58,295 nt of DNA, from contig JAEEOB010000203.1 in NCBI GenBank assembly GCA_016284045.1, positions 1 through 58,295 of the forward strand. Direction: 5' to 3'. Shown piece by piece: positions 17,675 through 27,514 of this stretch. Each line of letters opens with the position of its first letter. The stretch's first letter is position 1. Both the position numbers and the translations under genes were made by a program. Below the pieces are notes generated by a model. That model had not been told where the DNA came from. It did not search any database and was given only the letters and a program-made list of their open reading frames with translations. Source of the stretch: Bacteroidaceae bacterium (GTDB taxonomy: Bacteria > Bacteroidota > Bacteroidia > Bacteroidales > Bacteroidaceae).

Positions 17675-17769
17675 ATCGGTCATGATGCCCGCATCACTCC
17701 CTCTGACCAACTGAAAAATAGCTCAAAAATCCAAGATGATTTTTCCTAACTTATTTTTTCACTATTACT
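17675..17769 (+). repeat. MITE-like repeat, copy 4 (5'-truncated)
   Basis: The right half only: it joins the family at ATCGGTCATGATGCCCGCAT and runs through the right terminal repeat ending CACTATTACT. The left half, including the left terminal repeat, is absent or unrecognisable. It lies between gdhA and the downstream secreted-protein gene. Confidence 0.8.
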
Positions 17770-17819
17770 AAAATAATAAAATTCAAAAATTTGTAAAAAA
17801 AAGTATTTATTTGAACGAA

Positions 17820-18506
17820 ATGATGAAGAAACTTTTTTTAGCCTCCTTTATGTTATCGGTGGCATGTATTTCTGTTGCACAGAATAATGTGCTATATGAT
17901 TTGTCGAACTATAAGGAGCAGGGTTATCCTAATGGAATGTCAGCCTATGTAGTGTCGAACGATGAGGGGGATGTGCTTGTGACTGTGTTCAAAGGAACGA
18001 AAGTGTCTCAGTTGATTAATGTGGGTTTTGTCGATATCAACACCAACGGTTCCTCAGACGTTGAGATTGTACGTTTTGCTGATGTCAATTTTGACGGTTT
18101 CCCCGATATACTTGTCGGCAAAGAAGGTCCGCGGTGCGGTATCGCTTCTATGATTTACGACCCTAAGACACAGAAATTTGATTATGATCTTGACGGTGTG
18201 ATACTTCAGAACCCGTTGTTTGATCCTGTCAATAAAGTGATTTACAGTCATGGACCGTCGAGTGCTGCTCAGTATTACATCACCAGAGTGTTTCCTTCAG
18301 AAACCCGTCTGATTGTTGACCGCTCGTTGTGTATCACTCACGATGTATCTGCTTTCAACCAGCATTCTGACCCTGAGTTCCGTGTGCATCATAAGTACGA
18401 TCTCATCGATGCTAATGAGAAATATCTTAACGAAGGTTGGAACGACAAGGCGAGTCTTCCTTCAGAATGGAAGCGTGCTTTGAAGTGGTCAGGCATTGAT
18501 GATTGA
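17820..18506 (+). CDS. Secreted FG-GAP/VCBS-like protein of unknown function
   Basis: 228 aa from ATG 17820 (ATG 17823 is equally plausible; a TTG at 17811 is less likely). Signal peptide ends ACISVAQ. Mid-protein has two Asp-rich calcium-loop-like motifs, DINTNGSSDVEIV and DVNFDGFPDILVG, typical of FG-GAP or XAC2610-like repeats. This points to a periplasmic or exported calcium-binding beta-propeller fragment. No enzyme motif is visible. It lies between a truncated repeat element and a bidirectional terminator, convergent with aspS. Confidence 0.75.
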   Translation: MMKKLFLASFMLSVACISVAQNNVLYDLSNYKEQGYPNGMSAYVVSNDEGDVLVTVFKGTKVSQLINVGFVDINTNGSSDVEIVRFADVNFDGFPDILVGKEGPRCGIASMIYDPKTQKFDYDLDGVILQNPLFDPVNKVIYSHGPSSAAQYYITRVFPSETRLIVDRSLCITHDVSAFNQHSDPEFRVHHKYDLIDANEKYLNEGWNDKASLPSEWKRALKWSGIDD

Positions 18507-18614
18507 TGATTTTAATAGGGAGTTGATTTTCTTTATAAAAGGGAGTTATATTCCTTCTGGATAGAAGGTTAAGATCCTTCGGCTCGTGGACAATAAATCT
18601 GCAAATGAAATATG

Positions 18615-18645
18615 AAAAGTCCGTGGATTCTTCCACGGACTTTTT
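18615..18645. terminator. Bidirectional terminator between convergent genes
   Basis: AAAGTCCGTGG-ATTCTT-CCACGGACTTTTT, a perfect 11-base stem with T runs on both strands, between the gene ending at 18506 and aspS ending at 18713. Confidence 0.85.
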
Positions 18646-18712
18646 ATATGATTTAAGTTTAGAAAGTTAAAATGGACGAAGAAATCCTCAGCGTTTAAGT
18701 AAGTTGTCGGAT

Positions 18713-20470
18713 TTATTCCTTTATGTTGAGTTTGAGACAAAGTTCATCAAGCTGAGCCTGGTCGATAGCAGAAGGAGCATCGAGCATGACATCGCGTCCT
18801 GAATTGTTCTTGGGGAATGCAATGCAGTCTCGAATGGAGTCGAGACCGGCGAAGATGCTGACCCATCTGTCGAGTCCGTATGCAAGTCCACCATGTGGCG
18901 GTGCTCCATATTTGAATGCATTCATGAGGAATCCAAACTGCTCTTGTGCTTTTTCTGGTGTGAATCCGAGTATTTCGAACATTTTTTCCTGCAACTCAGG
19001 ATCATGAATACGGATGGAACCGCCTCCTACCTCCACACCGTTGCAAACCATGTCATAGGCATCGGCACGTACTGCAGCCGGGTTTGAGTCGAGCAGTGCG
19101 ATGTCCTCGTCCATTGGATGGGTGAAGGGATGGTGCATGGCCATAAGCCGCTGTTCTTCGTCGCTCCATTCAAACATAGGGAATTCAGTGACCCATAGCA
19201 GTGCGAACTTGTTCTTGTCGCGAAGCCCGAGTCGCTCACCCATTTCAAGACGCAGCTCACAAAGCTGTTTGCGTGTCTTCATAGCATCGTCACCAGAGAG
19301 GATGAGTATGAGATCGCCTGGATTTGCTTGCATCTTCTCTTTCAGCTGCTGTAGTATTTCCTGAGTGTAGAACTTATCGACACTTGACTTCACAGTTCCG
19401 TCTTCTTGTACTCTTGCATAGACTAACCCTTTAGCTCCTATCTGAGGCCGTTTTACGAAATCGGTGAGCTGGTCGAGCTGTTTTCGGGTATAAACGGCGC
19501 ATCCGGGAGCGCAGATACCTCCGATATAAGCCGCATTGTCGAACACAGGGAAGGTTCCTGTTTTCATTATGCCGTCAAGCTCCACAAACTCCATACCAAA
19601 GCGCATGTCGGGTTTATCACTGCCGAAACGCCGCATTGCCTCAGCCCATGGAAGACGAAGGAACGGCTGATCGAACTCTACTCCTCGAAGTGTTTTGAAG
19701 AGGTGTTTTGCCATGCCTTCGAAAGTCTGGATGATATCTTCTTGCGTAACGAACGACATCTCGCAGTCGATCTGTGTAAACTCCGGCTGCCGGTCAGCGC
19801 GCAGATCCTCGTCGCGGAAGCATTTCACGATTTGGAAATAGCGGTCGAACCCGGATACCATAAGCAATTGTTTGAGCGTCTGTGGGCTCTGTGGGAGTGC
19901 GTAGAACTGTCCGGGGTTCATGCGTGACGGCACGACGAAGTCGCGGGCACCTTCAGGTGTGGAACCTATAAGCATAGGAGTCTCTACCTCAAGGAATCCG
20001 AGGTTTGATAAATAATTCCTCACCTCGATGCACATGCGGTGTCTCAGTTCGAGATTCTTGCGTACTGCTGTTCTTCTAAGGTCGAGGTAACGGTATTTCA
20101 TACGGATATCGTCGCCACCATCGGTGTTGTCTTCAATGGTGAATGGCGGAATCTCGCTTTCATTCAGCACATTGAGCTTATTCACGATGATTTCGATGTC
20201 TCCAGTGGGGATGTTTTTGTTCTTACTGTAACGCTCATTGACCGTTCCTTTCACCTGGATTACGTACTCTCGTCCGAGCTTGTTGGCTGCCGCACACAAT
20301 TCTGCGTTCTTCTCTTCGTTGAACACGAGCTGTGTGATGCCATAGCGGTCGCGGAGATCAACAAAGGTCATCGCACCCATTTTGCGGACACGCTGCACCC
20401 ATCCGGCGAGCGTAACGCTCTCTCCGGCATTGTCCAGCCGCAGTTCTCCGCATGTTTTAGTTCTATACAT
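18713..20470 (-). CDS. aspS: Aspartate--tRNA ligase
   Basis: 585 aa from ATG 20470 ([11 protein letters not shown]). A class II synthetase: N-terminal OB fold (about 1-105), then the catalytic core with motif 2-like [18 protein letters not shown] and motif 3 [10 protein letters not shown] near the C-terminus. The bacterial GAD-type insertion lies between. The reading frame is open 45 codons further upstream, but a minus-strand TAACTTTG box at 20507-20514 lies in that stretch, so the shorter start is right. It is single-gene and convergent with the gene ending at 18506. Confidence 0.97.
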   Translation of the reverse strand: MYRTKTCGELRLDNAGESVTLAGWVQRVRKMGAMTFVDLRDRYGITQLVFNEEKNAELCAAANKLGREYVIQVKGTVNERYSKNKNIPTGDIEIIVNKLNVLNESEIPPFTIEDNTDGGDDIRMKYRYLDLRRTAVRKNLELRHRMCIEVRNYLSNLGFLEVETPMLIGSTPEGARDFVVPSRMNPGQFYALPQSPQTLKQLLMVSGFDRYFQIVKCFRDEDLRADRQPEFTQIDCEMSFVTQEDIIQTFEGMAKHLFKTLRGVEFDQPFLRLPWAEAMRRFGSDKPDMRFGMEFVELDGIMKTGTFPVFDNAAYIGGICAPGCAVYTRKQLDQLTDFVKRPQIGAKGLVYARVQEDGTVKSSVDKFYTQEILQQLKEKMQANPGDLILILSGDDAMKTRKQLCELRLEMGERLGLRDKNKFALLWVTEFPMFEWSDEEQRLMAMHHPFTHPMDEDIALLDSNPAAVRADAYDMVCNGVEVGGGSIRIHDPELQEKMFEILGFTPEKAQEQFGFLMNAFKYGAPPHGGLAYGLDRWVSIFAGLDSIRDCIAFPKNNSGRDVMLDAPSAIDQAQLDELCLKLNIKE

Positions 20471-20506
20471 ATTGTCTGTTTTTTTGATAGTTTGAGATAT
20501 TATCGG

Positions 20507-20514
20507 CAAAGTTA
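20507..20514 (-). promoter_or_regulatory. -7 box for aspS
   Basis: TAACTTTG on the minus strand, 37 bases before the ATG. A TTTTTAG heptad tract (20525-20538) lies immediately upstream; no clear -33 TTG. Confidence 0.5.
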
Positions 20515-20625
20515 CGGATTTTTTTTTAGTTTTTAGTCCATGCTGATGGTTTTTTCTTAAGTTCATTGGTTCGGAACTCTCTACAGGCAAATGATTTTTA
20601 CTCATTTGTTTTGAAGGTCTGAGGT

Positions 20626-22923
20626 TTAGAATGGCAGTCCGACGGCGAAGTGGAATGTGAAGTCTCTGCTGAATTTAGGGTGCAGTAGCGGGTAGTGGTC
20701 TTTCCCGTGGAATGCCGGGTCAATTGCTTTCATACCAGCATCAAATCGGAGGGTGAAGAAATCGAGCGATAGGCGGAGCCCAAGTCCATAGCTGAATGCG
20801 ATTTGCCGTAAGAACTTGTCGAAACGAAACTCTCCGTCGGGTTGATCTTCATATTTCCGGATGGTCCAGATGTTACCCCCGTCGATGAAGATTGCTCCGT
20901 TGATTTTCCAGAAGAGGAAGGTCCTCCATTCGATGCTCATGTCAAGCTTGATATCTCCGCTCTGGTTGATGAAGTTTATGGCGTTGTCATGTCGGTTGTA
21001 GCCACCAGGTCCGAGACTTCTGACTGACCATCCCCTGACGCTGTTGGCACCACCGGCGAAATACCTTTTCTCAAATGGCAGCACGTCAGTGTTTCCGTAT
21101 GGAATGGCAATGCCGAATCCGAGGTGCATGGCGAATGAGTTGTTTCGGTCGATGACCATACTCTTCGACAGGTCGAAGTCTCCTCTCACGTATTGGGCGT
21201 ATGCTATGCCACAGAATGTCCGATGTCCCTGACTGTCGTGATGCCCTCCGAAAATGCTGGTGAATCCGTTGAGCACGTTTCCCGATGTCTCAATGTTTCC
21301 TCGTAGTACGAGCGCATCTTTCCCATAGGTGGAATAGACTGACGTTCCAAGTGAGTTGTAGATAAAATTGAATCCCAGTTTGGTGATGAGCAGGTTCTCG
21401 TAGTTATAACGAAGGATGGCATTTTGTTTGCCAATGGAGTCGAGATACTGCTCACGGAACGTGGACGATATCCATGGCATATTGATGTAGTTAACTTCGA
21501 GCAGGTCGAAACGGTTCTGGAATTTCTGGTCGATGCTCTGCCAGCGGTATCTCCATGCGGCGGTGAGGACGCGCCGGTTGAACTCCGGCCGATCCTGGTA
21601 GTTGAACTGCATGGATATTTCAGACGTTGCACGGTGGCTTGCCCCAAAACGTTTAGTGATGTATGGGAGCAGAAATCCGGGGAATCCGAGCCTTGCCTCA
21701 GCGCCTATTTCCTTGTAGCTGCTTCCCTCATAGCCCTCAAGTCCGGTGATGGCCTCGTATGCCCCTCTCACTTTCAATGAGAACGACTCGCTTCCCTTGA
21801 ACAAGTTACGGTGCGTGTAGGTGGTTGATACTGCAGCTCCGAGGTCGCCAGCTGTGTTCGTTCCTTCTATGTCGAAACTGATGGACTGTGGCAACGAATG
21901 GTTGATTATGATGTTGCAGTCGATGCTGTCGTTGGAATGGTTTGGGGTGAGTCTGATGTTGGAGTAAGCGATGGCACCGAGTCGTGTGAGGTTGTTGTAT
22001 GTCTGTGTCTGTTTTTCGTCGTTGTATTGTTCTCCTTTTTGGAAGAGGGTGTTGCCTGTTAGCAGATTTGGTCTGAACCTGAGTTTGTCCTTGTATATTA
22101 TCCTGCTGCCTTCGTGTAGTATGGTGTCGGTCTTACCCTCTCCGTTCACATCAACAAGGTATGTGATATCGTTGATTGCGAAGTTGGGGTGAGGCTCGGG
22201 GGCAGTTCTTGCGTTCTCCTGGTGAAGCGCCACATTCATGGTTAAATCCACCTTGTTGCTTCCGATGAGTGTGTCGGCAATAAATGTGATGTATTCTTTG
22301 TTGAACCTATAATATCCGTTGTTCCTCAGGTATTTTGTTATTCTCTTTCGTTCGTTGTTGAGTACGTTGATGTCAAGTGGTGTGTCTGTCTTAATCAGGC
22401 TGTTGACCGTGTCAGGACCGTTGATGATGCCGTTGAGGATAGAGTCGCTTACCACTCTTTTTGTGCTTCTGATTGTGTAACGTGTGCCTGGACTGACATG
22501 ATAGGTCAGCACAACGCGCTTTTTTCCCACTTCCATGGCCGTATCTACTTTGCTGTGTATATATCCAGCGTTGTTGAGTACCTTGTTCAAATCTGTGATA
22601 GTGGCATTGACCTTTGTTGTGTCGATGACAACCGGTGGCTCCCCTATTTTCCGGAGAATCCTCGCTCCCAGTTTGTTGCTGTTCGGGTTTGTCGCGCAGT
22701 ACATCCTCATGGGTATCTTAATACCAAACCACTTTGTGTTTGGATTTTGTTTCACGTACCCAGATAACTCCATGTTTTTTGTGGCATTCTCATCATCGGA
22801 GAGGACGTTGACCTTTTTTAGGTAGTAACCGTCTTCTGGAATATACTTTTCGATGGAACATGCCGTGAGCAGCATGCTCAAGAACAAGGAGAGGATGATG
22901 TATGTGGTGCGGATGCGGGGCAT
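20626..22923 (-). CDS. tamL: TamL-type outer-membrane lipoprotein barrel (BamA/TamA superfamily)
   Basis: 765 aa. The lipobox is LLTAC (Cys22), which distinguishes Bacteroidetes TamL from the non-lipidated TamA. POTRA-like modules occupy roughly 25-330, followed by a surface-antigen beta-barrel whose end shows [24 protein letters not shown], the conserved region with the VRGW/Y barrel-gate motif, and a C-terminal strand ending FHFAVGLPF. Together with an inner-membrane TamB it would help insert outer-membrane proteins or move lipids; tamB is not in the window. The unknown secreted-protein gene upstream is 109 bases away on the same strand and may be cotranscribed. Confidence 0.9.
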   Translation of the reverse strand: MPRIRTTYIILSLFLSMLLTACSIEKYIPEDGYYLKKVNVLSDDENATKNMELSGYVKQNPNTKWFGIKIPMRMYCATNPNSNKLGARILRKIGEPPVVIDTTKVNATITDLNKVLNNAGYIHSKVDTAMEVGKKRVVLTYHVSPGTRYTIRSTKRVVSDSILNGIINGPDTVNSLIKTDTPLDINVLNNERKRITKYLRNNGYYRFNKEYITFIADTLIGSNKVDLTMNVALHQENARTAPEPHPNFAINDITYLVDVNGEGKTDTILHEGSRIIYKDKLRFRPNLLTGNTLFQKGEQYNDEKQTQTYNNLTRLGAIAYSNIRLTPNHSNDSIDCNIIINHSLPQSISFDIEGTNTAGDLGAAVSTTYTHRNLFKGSESFSLKVRGAYEAITGLEGYEGSSYKEIGAEARLGFPGFLLPYITKRFGASHRATSEISMQFNYQDRPEFNRRVLTAAWRYRWQSIDQKFQNRFDLLEVNYINMPWISSTFREQYLDSIGKQNAILRYNYENLLITKLGFNFIYNSLGTSVYSTYGKDALVLRGNIETSGNVLNGFTSIFGGHHDSQGHRTFCGIAYAQYVRGDFDLSKSMVIDRNNSFAMHLGFGIAIPYGNTDVLPFEKRYFAGGANSVRGWSVRSLGPGGYNRHDNAINFINQSGDIKLDMSIEWRTFLFWKINGAIFIDGGNIWTIRKYEDQPDGEFRFDKFLRQIAFSYGLGLRLSLDFFTLRFDAGMKAIDPAFHGKDHYPLLHPKFSRDFTFHFAVGLPF

Positions 22924-23032
22924 TAAAAGGTTTAAAGTAAATAGTGAAAGTGTTTTTACTCCGTTGATGGGTTTATATACAAATCACATTGTTTTGCGGA
23001 CACACATAAGGTGGGGCAAAAATCTCAAAGCG

Positions 23033-24037
23033 TCAAGGATACATCTGGAGGGTTACAAACCCTTTGCTGTCGGTTCTAAGGTCGGCTTTTCTTCCTTCCG
23101 GATCTTTGAAGGACTGTGCGTATCCGCTGTGTGCATCGACAGGCCGCATGAAAGAGTCTTCCTCTGGAAGGTAGAAGCGTGATATCAACGTCTCTATAAA
23201 TGTATCGGCATCAACTTGATAAGCCCTGAAGAAAATGTCTTTGACGTTGTCGTCCTCTTTGGCAATATGCACGTAGGAATAGGATGTGTAGTTGTTTCCT
23301 GTGGTATTATCTACTTTCAGCACTCCTTTCCTGTTTCTTGACAGCTTGCAGCCTTTCGACATGAAGATGTGCTCCACAGCACCCTCTTTAGAGTTCACCT
23401 TGTCGTCTGCCATGACATATCCCCGGTTTTCTGCCAAGCTGATGATATCATTGGCCGGCTCACCCATTGCGGTGATGATATCGTAGGCTGAGAGGTCGGA
23501 CGGCTCAACGAAATATTTTGACTCGTAGATAACCGTGCATACGTCCTCCTCATCGTTGATAATCACCTGGTTATCACTTCCTGGCTGTATGTATGTGTTG
23601 CGCTTGGAGGTGAAATAAGGCACCTGGATGAACTCCAGATTTTGGAATGCCTGCTTGTAGGCCTGGCACCATTCCTTGTTTTTGAAAAGCAATTCCACAG
23701 TGGCAGATTCAAAATGTGAGACCCTCAGAACGAATGCCTCTGGCGACTGGAAATCGTAGATGAATCCTCCATTGATGGCTTTCTGCCCCACGCCTTTACC
23801 GTAGGTCCATTCTCCCTCGCTGATGTCGATACGTTTGAGGCCGAACGGTGCGACCTCATCCTCAATCATTTTAGCTACATTGAGTGTTGACGGATCGGAC
23901 ATGTCCTGGATTCTTGTTGCGATGGCTTTCATCAGTAGTGGTGAGAAAACTACAGGACTTTCTGTTATCTTAGACTTAATAAAGTCCGGCATCAAAAAAA
24001 TGAATGCCGAGAAGAAAAGTAATGTTTTTTTGAACAT
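23033..24037 (-). CDS. Secreted protein of unknown function upstream of tamL
   Basis: 334 aa with a hydrophobic N-terminus (KKTLLFFSAFIFLMPDF) that acts as a signal peptide or anchor. I do not recognise the family. The body is mixed alpha/beta by composition, lacks Cys clusters or an enzyme signature, and has an SKGCKLSRNRKGVLKVDN segment in the second half. A minus-strand TAACTTTG box at 24110-24117 provides a promoter; tamL lies 109 bases downstream on the same strand without an obvious promoter of its own, so co-expression with the outer-membrane assembly factor is plausible. Confidence 0.75.
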   Translation of the reverse strand: MFKKTLLFFSAFIFLMPDFIKSKITESPVVFSPLLMKAIATRIQDMSDPSTLNVAKMIEDEVAPFGLKRIDISEGEWTYGKGVGQKAINGGFIYDFQSPEAFVLRVSHFESATVELLFKNKEWCQAYKQAFQNLEFIQVPYFTSKRNTYIQPGSDNQVIINDEEDVCTVIYESKYFVEPSDLSAYDIITAMGEPANDIISLAENRGYVMADDKVNSKEGAVEHIFMSKGCKLSRNRKGVLKVDNTTGNNYTSYSYVHIAKEDDNVKDIFFRAYQVDADTFIETLISRFYLPEEDSFMRPVDAHSGYAQSFKDPEGRKADLRTDSKGFVTLQMYP

Positions 24038-24109
24038 GATTTTATTTACGATTTAAAGAGTTAGTTTAATGATTACAGACTTCTAAAATCCTTATTATTG
24101 TTTATCATG

Positions 24110-24117
24110 CAAAGTTA
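24110..24117 (-). promoter_or_regulatory. -7 box for the gene at 23033-24037
   Basis: TAACTTTG on the minus strand about 73 bases before the ATG at 24037, divergent from the methyltransferase promoter. Confidence 0.5.
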
Positions 24118-24179
24118 AAGAAAAAAAACGATATTTTGACATTTGAGTGTTAAAGATTTGTTTTCTTTGTCTAGCGGGG

Positions 24180-24209
24180 TTGATAATTGGGGAAATTTAT
24201 GTAAATTTG
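24180..24209 (+). promoter_or_regulatory. Promoter for the SpoU methyltransferase
   Basis: TTG (24180-24182), 19-base spacer, TAAATTTG (24202-24209), 28 bases before the ATG at 24238. Confidence 0.6.
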
Positions 24210-24237
24210 CGTTTGAAACAAAAAGCACATTGATTGT

Positions 24238-25026
24238 ATGTTGTCGAAAAACAAAATGAAGCTGATTCGCTCTCTGGAGCATCGTAAATATCGCCGTGAG
24301 CACGGCTGTTTTGTGGCAGAGGGTCCGAAAGTTGTAGGTGATTTGATGCCGAAATACCGTTGCCGTTATGTATGTGGGCTGGCGGAGTGGATTGAGCTTC
24401 ATGGTGGTTTGATTGCTGGTGTAGAATGTGATGTGGTCACTTCTGACGAGCTTCGAAAAGTGAGTTTCATGGAGCATCCTCAGCAGGTATTGGCTTTGTT
24501 TGAGCTGCCTTTGGCAGATGAAGCTGGTTTTCTTGCTGCTGATAAGACGCAGTTTGTCTGTATGGCAGATCGTTTGTGTCTTGCTCTCGATAATGTACAG
24601 AATCCAGGCAATGTGGGCACGATTCTGCGTATTGCCGACTGGTTTGGGATCAGCGATGTGGTCTGTTCTCTCGGTACAGCTGATGTATATAGTCCCAAAG
24701 TGGTTCAGGCGACGATGGGCAGTCTGGCGCGTGTGCGTGTTCATGAGGTTGACCTGCCGGTTTTTCTGTCCGGACTGTCGACAGATGTGCCTGTGTATGG
24801 CACCTTTCTGGACGGTGAGAATATCTATGGTAAAGCACTGCAGGACAGGGGTGTCATTGTGATGGGCAATGAGGGTAACGGCATCAGCGCGGATGTAAGC
24901 CATTACGTTACCGACCGCATTACCATACCCAATTTCAACGGCTCAGATCCGGGGGCAGACTCGCTGAATGTAGGCGTGGCTACGGCTGTTGTCTGCTCGG
25001 AGTTCAGACGGCGTTTTGGTTTTTAG
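24238..25026 (+). CDS. TrmH/SpoU-family RNA 2'-O-methyltransferase
   Basis: 262 aa. The N-terminal substrate-binding domain begins KNKMKLIRSLEHRKYRREHG with the FVAEGPKVV motif. The C-terminal SPOUT knot domain shows motif 1 ALDNVQNPGNVGTILR, motif 2 VIVMGNEGNGIS and motif 3 ITIPNFNGSDPGADSLNVGVA. These are the three SpoU motifs that bind S-adenosylmethionine. It methylates a ribose in rRNA or tRNA; the site cannot be told from the sequence. It is monocistronic with its own promoter. Confidence 0.93.
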   Translation: MLSKNKMKLIRSLEHRKYRREHGCFVAEGPKVVGDLMPKYRCRYVCGLAEWIELHGGLIAGVECDVVTSDELRKVSFMEHPQQVLALFELPLADEAGFLAADKTQFVCMADRLCLALDNVQNPGNVGTILRIADWFGISDVVCSLGTADVYSPKVVQATMGSLARVRVHEVDLPVFLSGLSTDVPVYGTFLDGENIYGKALQDRGVIVMGNEGNGISADVSHYVTDRITIPNFNGSDPGADSLNVGVATAVVCSEFRRRFGF

Positions 25027-25106
25027 AAGATTTCAGGATAACTGGGAAAAACTAGTAATCCTAGTAGGCCTAGGAAAAACTATTAAGCCTAGAAAAAACT
25101 GGCATT

Positions 25107-25328
25107 TTATTCTGAGGGTGCATGCAGGGGAAGCTCAGAACCGTTGTGATATGCTTTTCCTTCTTTGATGACGATGGTTCCGCCGAGCCATTCGGTCATG
25201 GGTATTTCTCCTTTGAGAGGATAGTAGTTGACCACGCGTGAACCGTAGATTTCCACGACATGGTTAATGAGCTGACGCTCAGCGATGATGAGGTGGTTTG
25301 CAGCCACGCGCCGCAGTTTTGGGGTCAT
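25107..25328 (-). CDS. Small conserved protein of unknown function (73 aa)
   Basis: 73 aa, starting MTPKLRRVAANHLIIAERQL and ending in an acidic HAPSE. No signal peptide or enzyme motif. The compact basic N-terminus and beta-rich middle (GSRVVNYYPLKGE) look like a genuine small protein, of a type I recall beside lipoprotein and lspA genes in Bacteroidales. It is the last gene of the ileS-lspA-lipoprotein run. A CTAAAAA-type leader (25331-25345) precedes the ATG. Confidence 0.7.
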   Translation of the reverse strand: MTPKLRRVAANHLIIAERQLINHVVEIYGSRVVNYYPLKGEIPMTEWLGGTIVIKEGKAYHNGSELPLHAPSE

Positions 25329-25330
25329 GA

Positions 25331-25345
25331 TAGTTTTTGGTTTTT
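25331..25345 (-). repeat. CTAAAAA-type leader before the small protein
   Basis: On the minus strand CTAAAAACCAAAAACTATC leads into the ATG at 25328, the same word as before pgpH, thrC and uxaA. Confidence 0.45.
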
Positions 25346-25422
25346 AGCAGCCATGCAGAAGGCGGTTTATGGGTTGAATGGGAGTTGTGGGAATAATGGG
25401 AAAAGTAATATGGGCAATGTTT

Positions 25423-26499
25423 TTATCGCCGTTGCGGGTTGTTCGGACGTTGAGGTCTTGGACGCTGAGGTTGCTGGTTCTGACGTCCCTGCTGGTTCTG
25501 ACGTCCCTGCTGTATGGACTGTCGCCGCTGGGTGGGCTGCTGCTGCTTGGTCTCTGGGGCTTTCTTGATTTCGATGTCCTGCACTTCGTTTCTGCGGTTG
25601 ACCGGAGTCTTAGGAGCCTTAGACCCAGTCGGTGCACTGTCGGATAGCTCAATCGATGGAATGCGTGGTGAGTCGTCGTTCTGACGTGGCCCTTCTGCTG
25701 GTAGTTCTGTTGTGTCGGTGAGGGCAGAGTCGATTGCAGTTGTGTCTGTTGCTTCCTTTACATGCATCCTAATGAGCGAAATGCCATTGATTACACACAT
25801 GCTCTTGGTGTTCCCCTCAGCTTTGTAGTAGAAAAATCCGTTGATCTCGCTTATATCCTCTTCCGATGCCTGTGAAATGTCGATACGCTGTATGCTGCTT
25901 CCTCTTGGTTCGCATATCTGGCTGTAGGTCATACCGTCTTTGGTCTTGATTGTCATCGACAGATATAGTGTGGTGCCGGCACTCCGATCCTCCTTGATGA
26001 ATTTCACGTCGGCATTGAGAATGAAATGGTCGTTGTGGTGGTAGCTGCTGTCGGCTTTTAGCTTGAACTGCTCAAGACACATTAGCGGATGTGGCCTGAG
26101 TACGATGAGTTTGGCTCCAGTCCAGATATTTGCAGTGTCTCCCTCGCTGTAAATCGATGTCATTTCCGAACTGCCCACTTTTGCCTGTAATTCCTCATCT
26201 TCTGCTTTAAGCTGCTTTTCCAGGTCTTTGTAGATGTCCTGCAGCTGGTCAGGGTTCTCGCAATACCATACCATAGCTGAGTCAAACATCTCAGAGTCCA
26301 ATCCGTGCTTGTCGAGTACGGACAGGAGAAGTTTCTCGCTATTGATGTACTCTCCTTCGTTGGTAGTGCCGACCATCGCCTGTGCTTTATGATAGTCGTA
26401 GAGAATCTTCCTCATTCTGCTCTTCGAAGGGACACCACTAGGTTTCCCTCCACAGGCAGCGAGGAATGAAACTGTCATCAAAAAGAACAAAGTTCTCAA
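25423..26499 (-). CDS. DUF4296-like lipoprotein with Gln/Arg/Pro-rich tail
   Basis: About 358 aa if started at TTG 26499; TTG 26544 gives 373 aa and ATG 26478 is also possible. The nearer TTG is preferred because upstream codons fall in repeated spacer words. The signal carries lipobox FLAAC. The conserved N-terminal domain (KSRMRKILYDYHKAQAMV, a DUF4296-type start) is followed by an acidic helix-rich part and a beta-rich middle. The last 45 or so residues are low-complexity Gln, Arg, Pro and Asn. Placement directly after lspA is typical of Bacteroidales. The function is unknown. Confidence 0.8.
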   Translation of the reverse strand: MRTLFFLMTVSFLAACGGKPSGVPSKSRMRKILYDYHKAQAMVGTTNEGEYINSEKLLLSVLDKHGLDSEMFDSAMVWYCENPDQLQDIYKDLEKQLKAEDEELQAKVGSSEMTSIYSEGDTANIWTGAKLIVLRPHPLMCLEQFKLKADSSYHHNDHFILNADVKFIKEDRSAGTTLYLSMTIKTKDGMTYSQICEPRGSSIQRIDISQASEEDISEINGFFYYKAEGNTKSMCVINGISLIRMHVKEATDTTAIDSALTDTTELPAEGPRQNDDSPRIPSIELSDSAPTGSKAPKTPVNRRNEVQDIEIKKAPETKQQQPTQRRQSIQQGRQNQQGRQNQQPQRPRPQRPNNPQRR

Positions 26500-26610
26500 G
26501 AATGAAGGATGAAGAATGAAGGATGCAGAATCTCTAGACACCAACAGATTTACGATTTACAGATGTACGATTTACAGATTTACGATTTACAGATTTACAA
26601 TTTACAATTT
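26500..26610 (-). repeat. Repeated words between lspA and the DUF4296-like gene
   Basis: From 26500 to about 26531 a GAATGAAGGATGAA word repeats. From 26545 to 26610 about four copies of a 15-mer GATTTACGATTTACA follow. The 15-mer is closely related to the larger array at 52958-53160, 26 kb away. Confidence 0.7.
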
Positions 26611-26693
26611 GTTTTTACAGGAATTAAGGAAATGGACAGACTTTTTAAAGTGAATAGTGAAAAGATTGTGTACTTTGGTGATGGATTGTACAT

Positions 26694-27443
26694 CTACTCG
26701 ACCTGTGTATTCTCTTCATCCGAATTAGCAGATTTCTCCTCATCATCCAGGGTTGTGGATATTTTGTCGTCGTCGGCTTTTTCTGTTGATTCTTTATCTT
26801 CGGCTTTTGAAGCGAGAGACAGTGAGAGACGTTTGTGGTAGCAAATGAATAATGCAACGATAGAGCAGCTGATGACGGCATCGGCGAAATTGAAGATTGC
26901 GGAGAAGAATACACAGTGCTCTCCCGCCTGCGGCACAAGCGGCAGGCTATTAACCCACCCCCAGTCGGGCATCTCCCATTCAGCCAGCGGAAAATAGAAC
27001 ATATCCACGACCCTTCCGAGCATGATGCTGCTGTAGCCTTCTCCCGGACTGACGAACTGCGCCACGTCGGGAGGGGCAGGGGCATTGAATACGACTCCGT
27101 AGAAAAGACAATCGATGATATTTCCAGCAGCCCCAGCGAGCACGAGCGAGAGGCATACGATGAATCCCGTAGGTGCCCCTTTCCTCACAGTCCTGACGAT
27201 GAACCATCCTATAATGGTTACGGCAATGATACGGAAGCTAGTGAGGAAATATTTTCCTCCCAGCTCCCATCCGAATGCCATACCGTTGTTCTCAATGAAT
27301 AGCAGCTTGAACCAGCTGCATATCTCCACTCGTTCACCGGCATACATGCTGGTTTTAACTGCTATTTTGATTGCCTGGTCAATGACGAGCACCGCCAGTA
27401 TAATAATCGCAGAAATCAGCAGTTGCTTCTTATGTTTTGTCAT
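26694..27443 (-). CDS. lspA: Lipoprotein signal peptidase (signal peptidase II) with acidic tail
   Basis: 249 aa, longer than the usual 160-170. Four hydrophobic segments and the aspartyl-protease motifs are clear: Asp111 in AGNIIDCLFYG and Asp188 in FNFADA, plus ENNGMAFG. It cleaves signal peptides of lipidated prolipoproteins in the inner membrane, serving the many lipoproteins encoded in this window. The last 45 or so residues are a charged Glu/Asp/Ser/Lys extension absent from most LspA proteins. It sits 71 bases after ileS, the common Bacteroidales order, though dksA, often found between them, is absent here. Confidence 0.95.
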   Translation of the reverse strand: MTKHKKQLLISAIIILAVLVIDQAIKIAVKTSMYAGERVEICSWFKLLFIENNGMAFGWELGGKYFLTSFRIIAVTIIGWFIVRTVRKGAPTGFIVCLSLVLAGAAGNIIDCLFYGVVFNAPAPPDVAQFVSPGEGYSSIMLGRVVDMFYFPLAEWEMPDWGWVNSLPLVPQAGEHCVFFSAIFNFADAVISCSIVALFICYHKRLSLSLASKAEDKESTEKADDDKISTTLDDEEKSANSDEENTQVE

Positions 27444-27457
27444 TGTTTTATTTTATT

Positions 27458-27487
27458 AGAAGACGAGAAGACTAGAAGAAAAGAAGT
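27458..27487 (-). repeat. GAAGACGA-type simple tract in the lspA leader
   Basis: The plus strand reads AGAAGACGAGAAGACTAGAA in the gap between ileS and lspA. Related tracts lie at 32838-32875, 57679-57712 and, in part, 9668-9695. Confidence 0.45.
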
Positions 27488-27514
27488 CGTGACTACTGTA
27501 TTATTCTCGAAAGC

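Noticed and set aside
24115-24903. Open frame antisense to the SpoU methyltransferase
   Set aside because: The plus-strand gene has all three SpoU motifs; the antisense translation has no recognisable domain.
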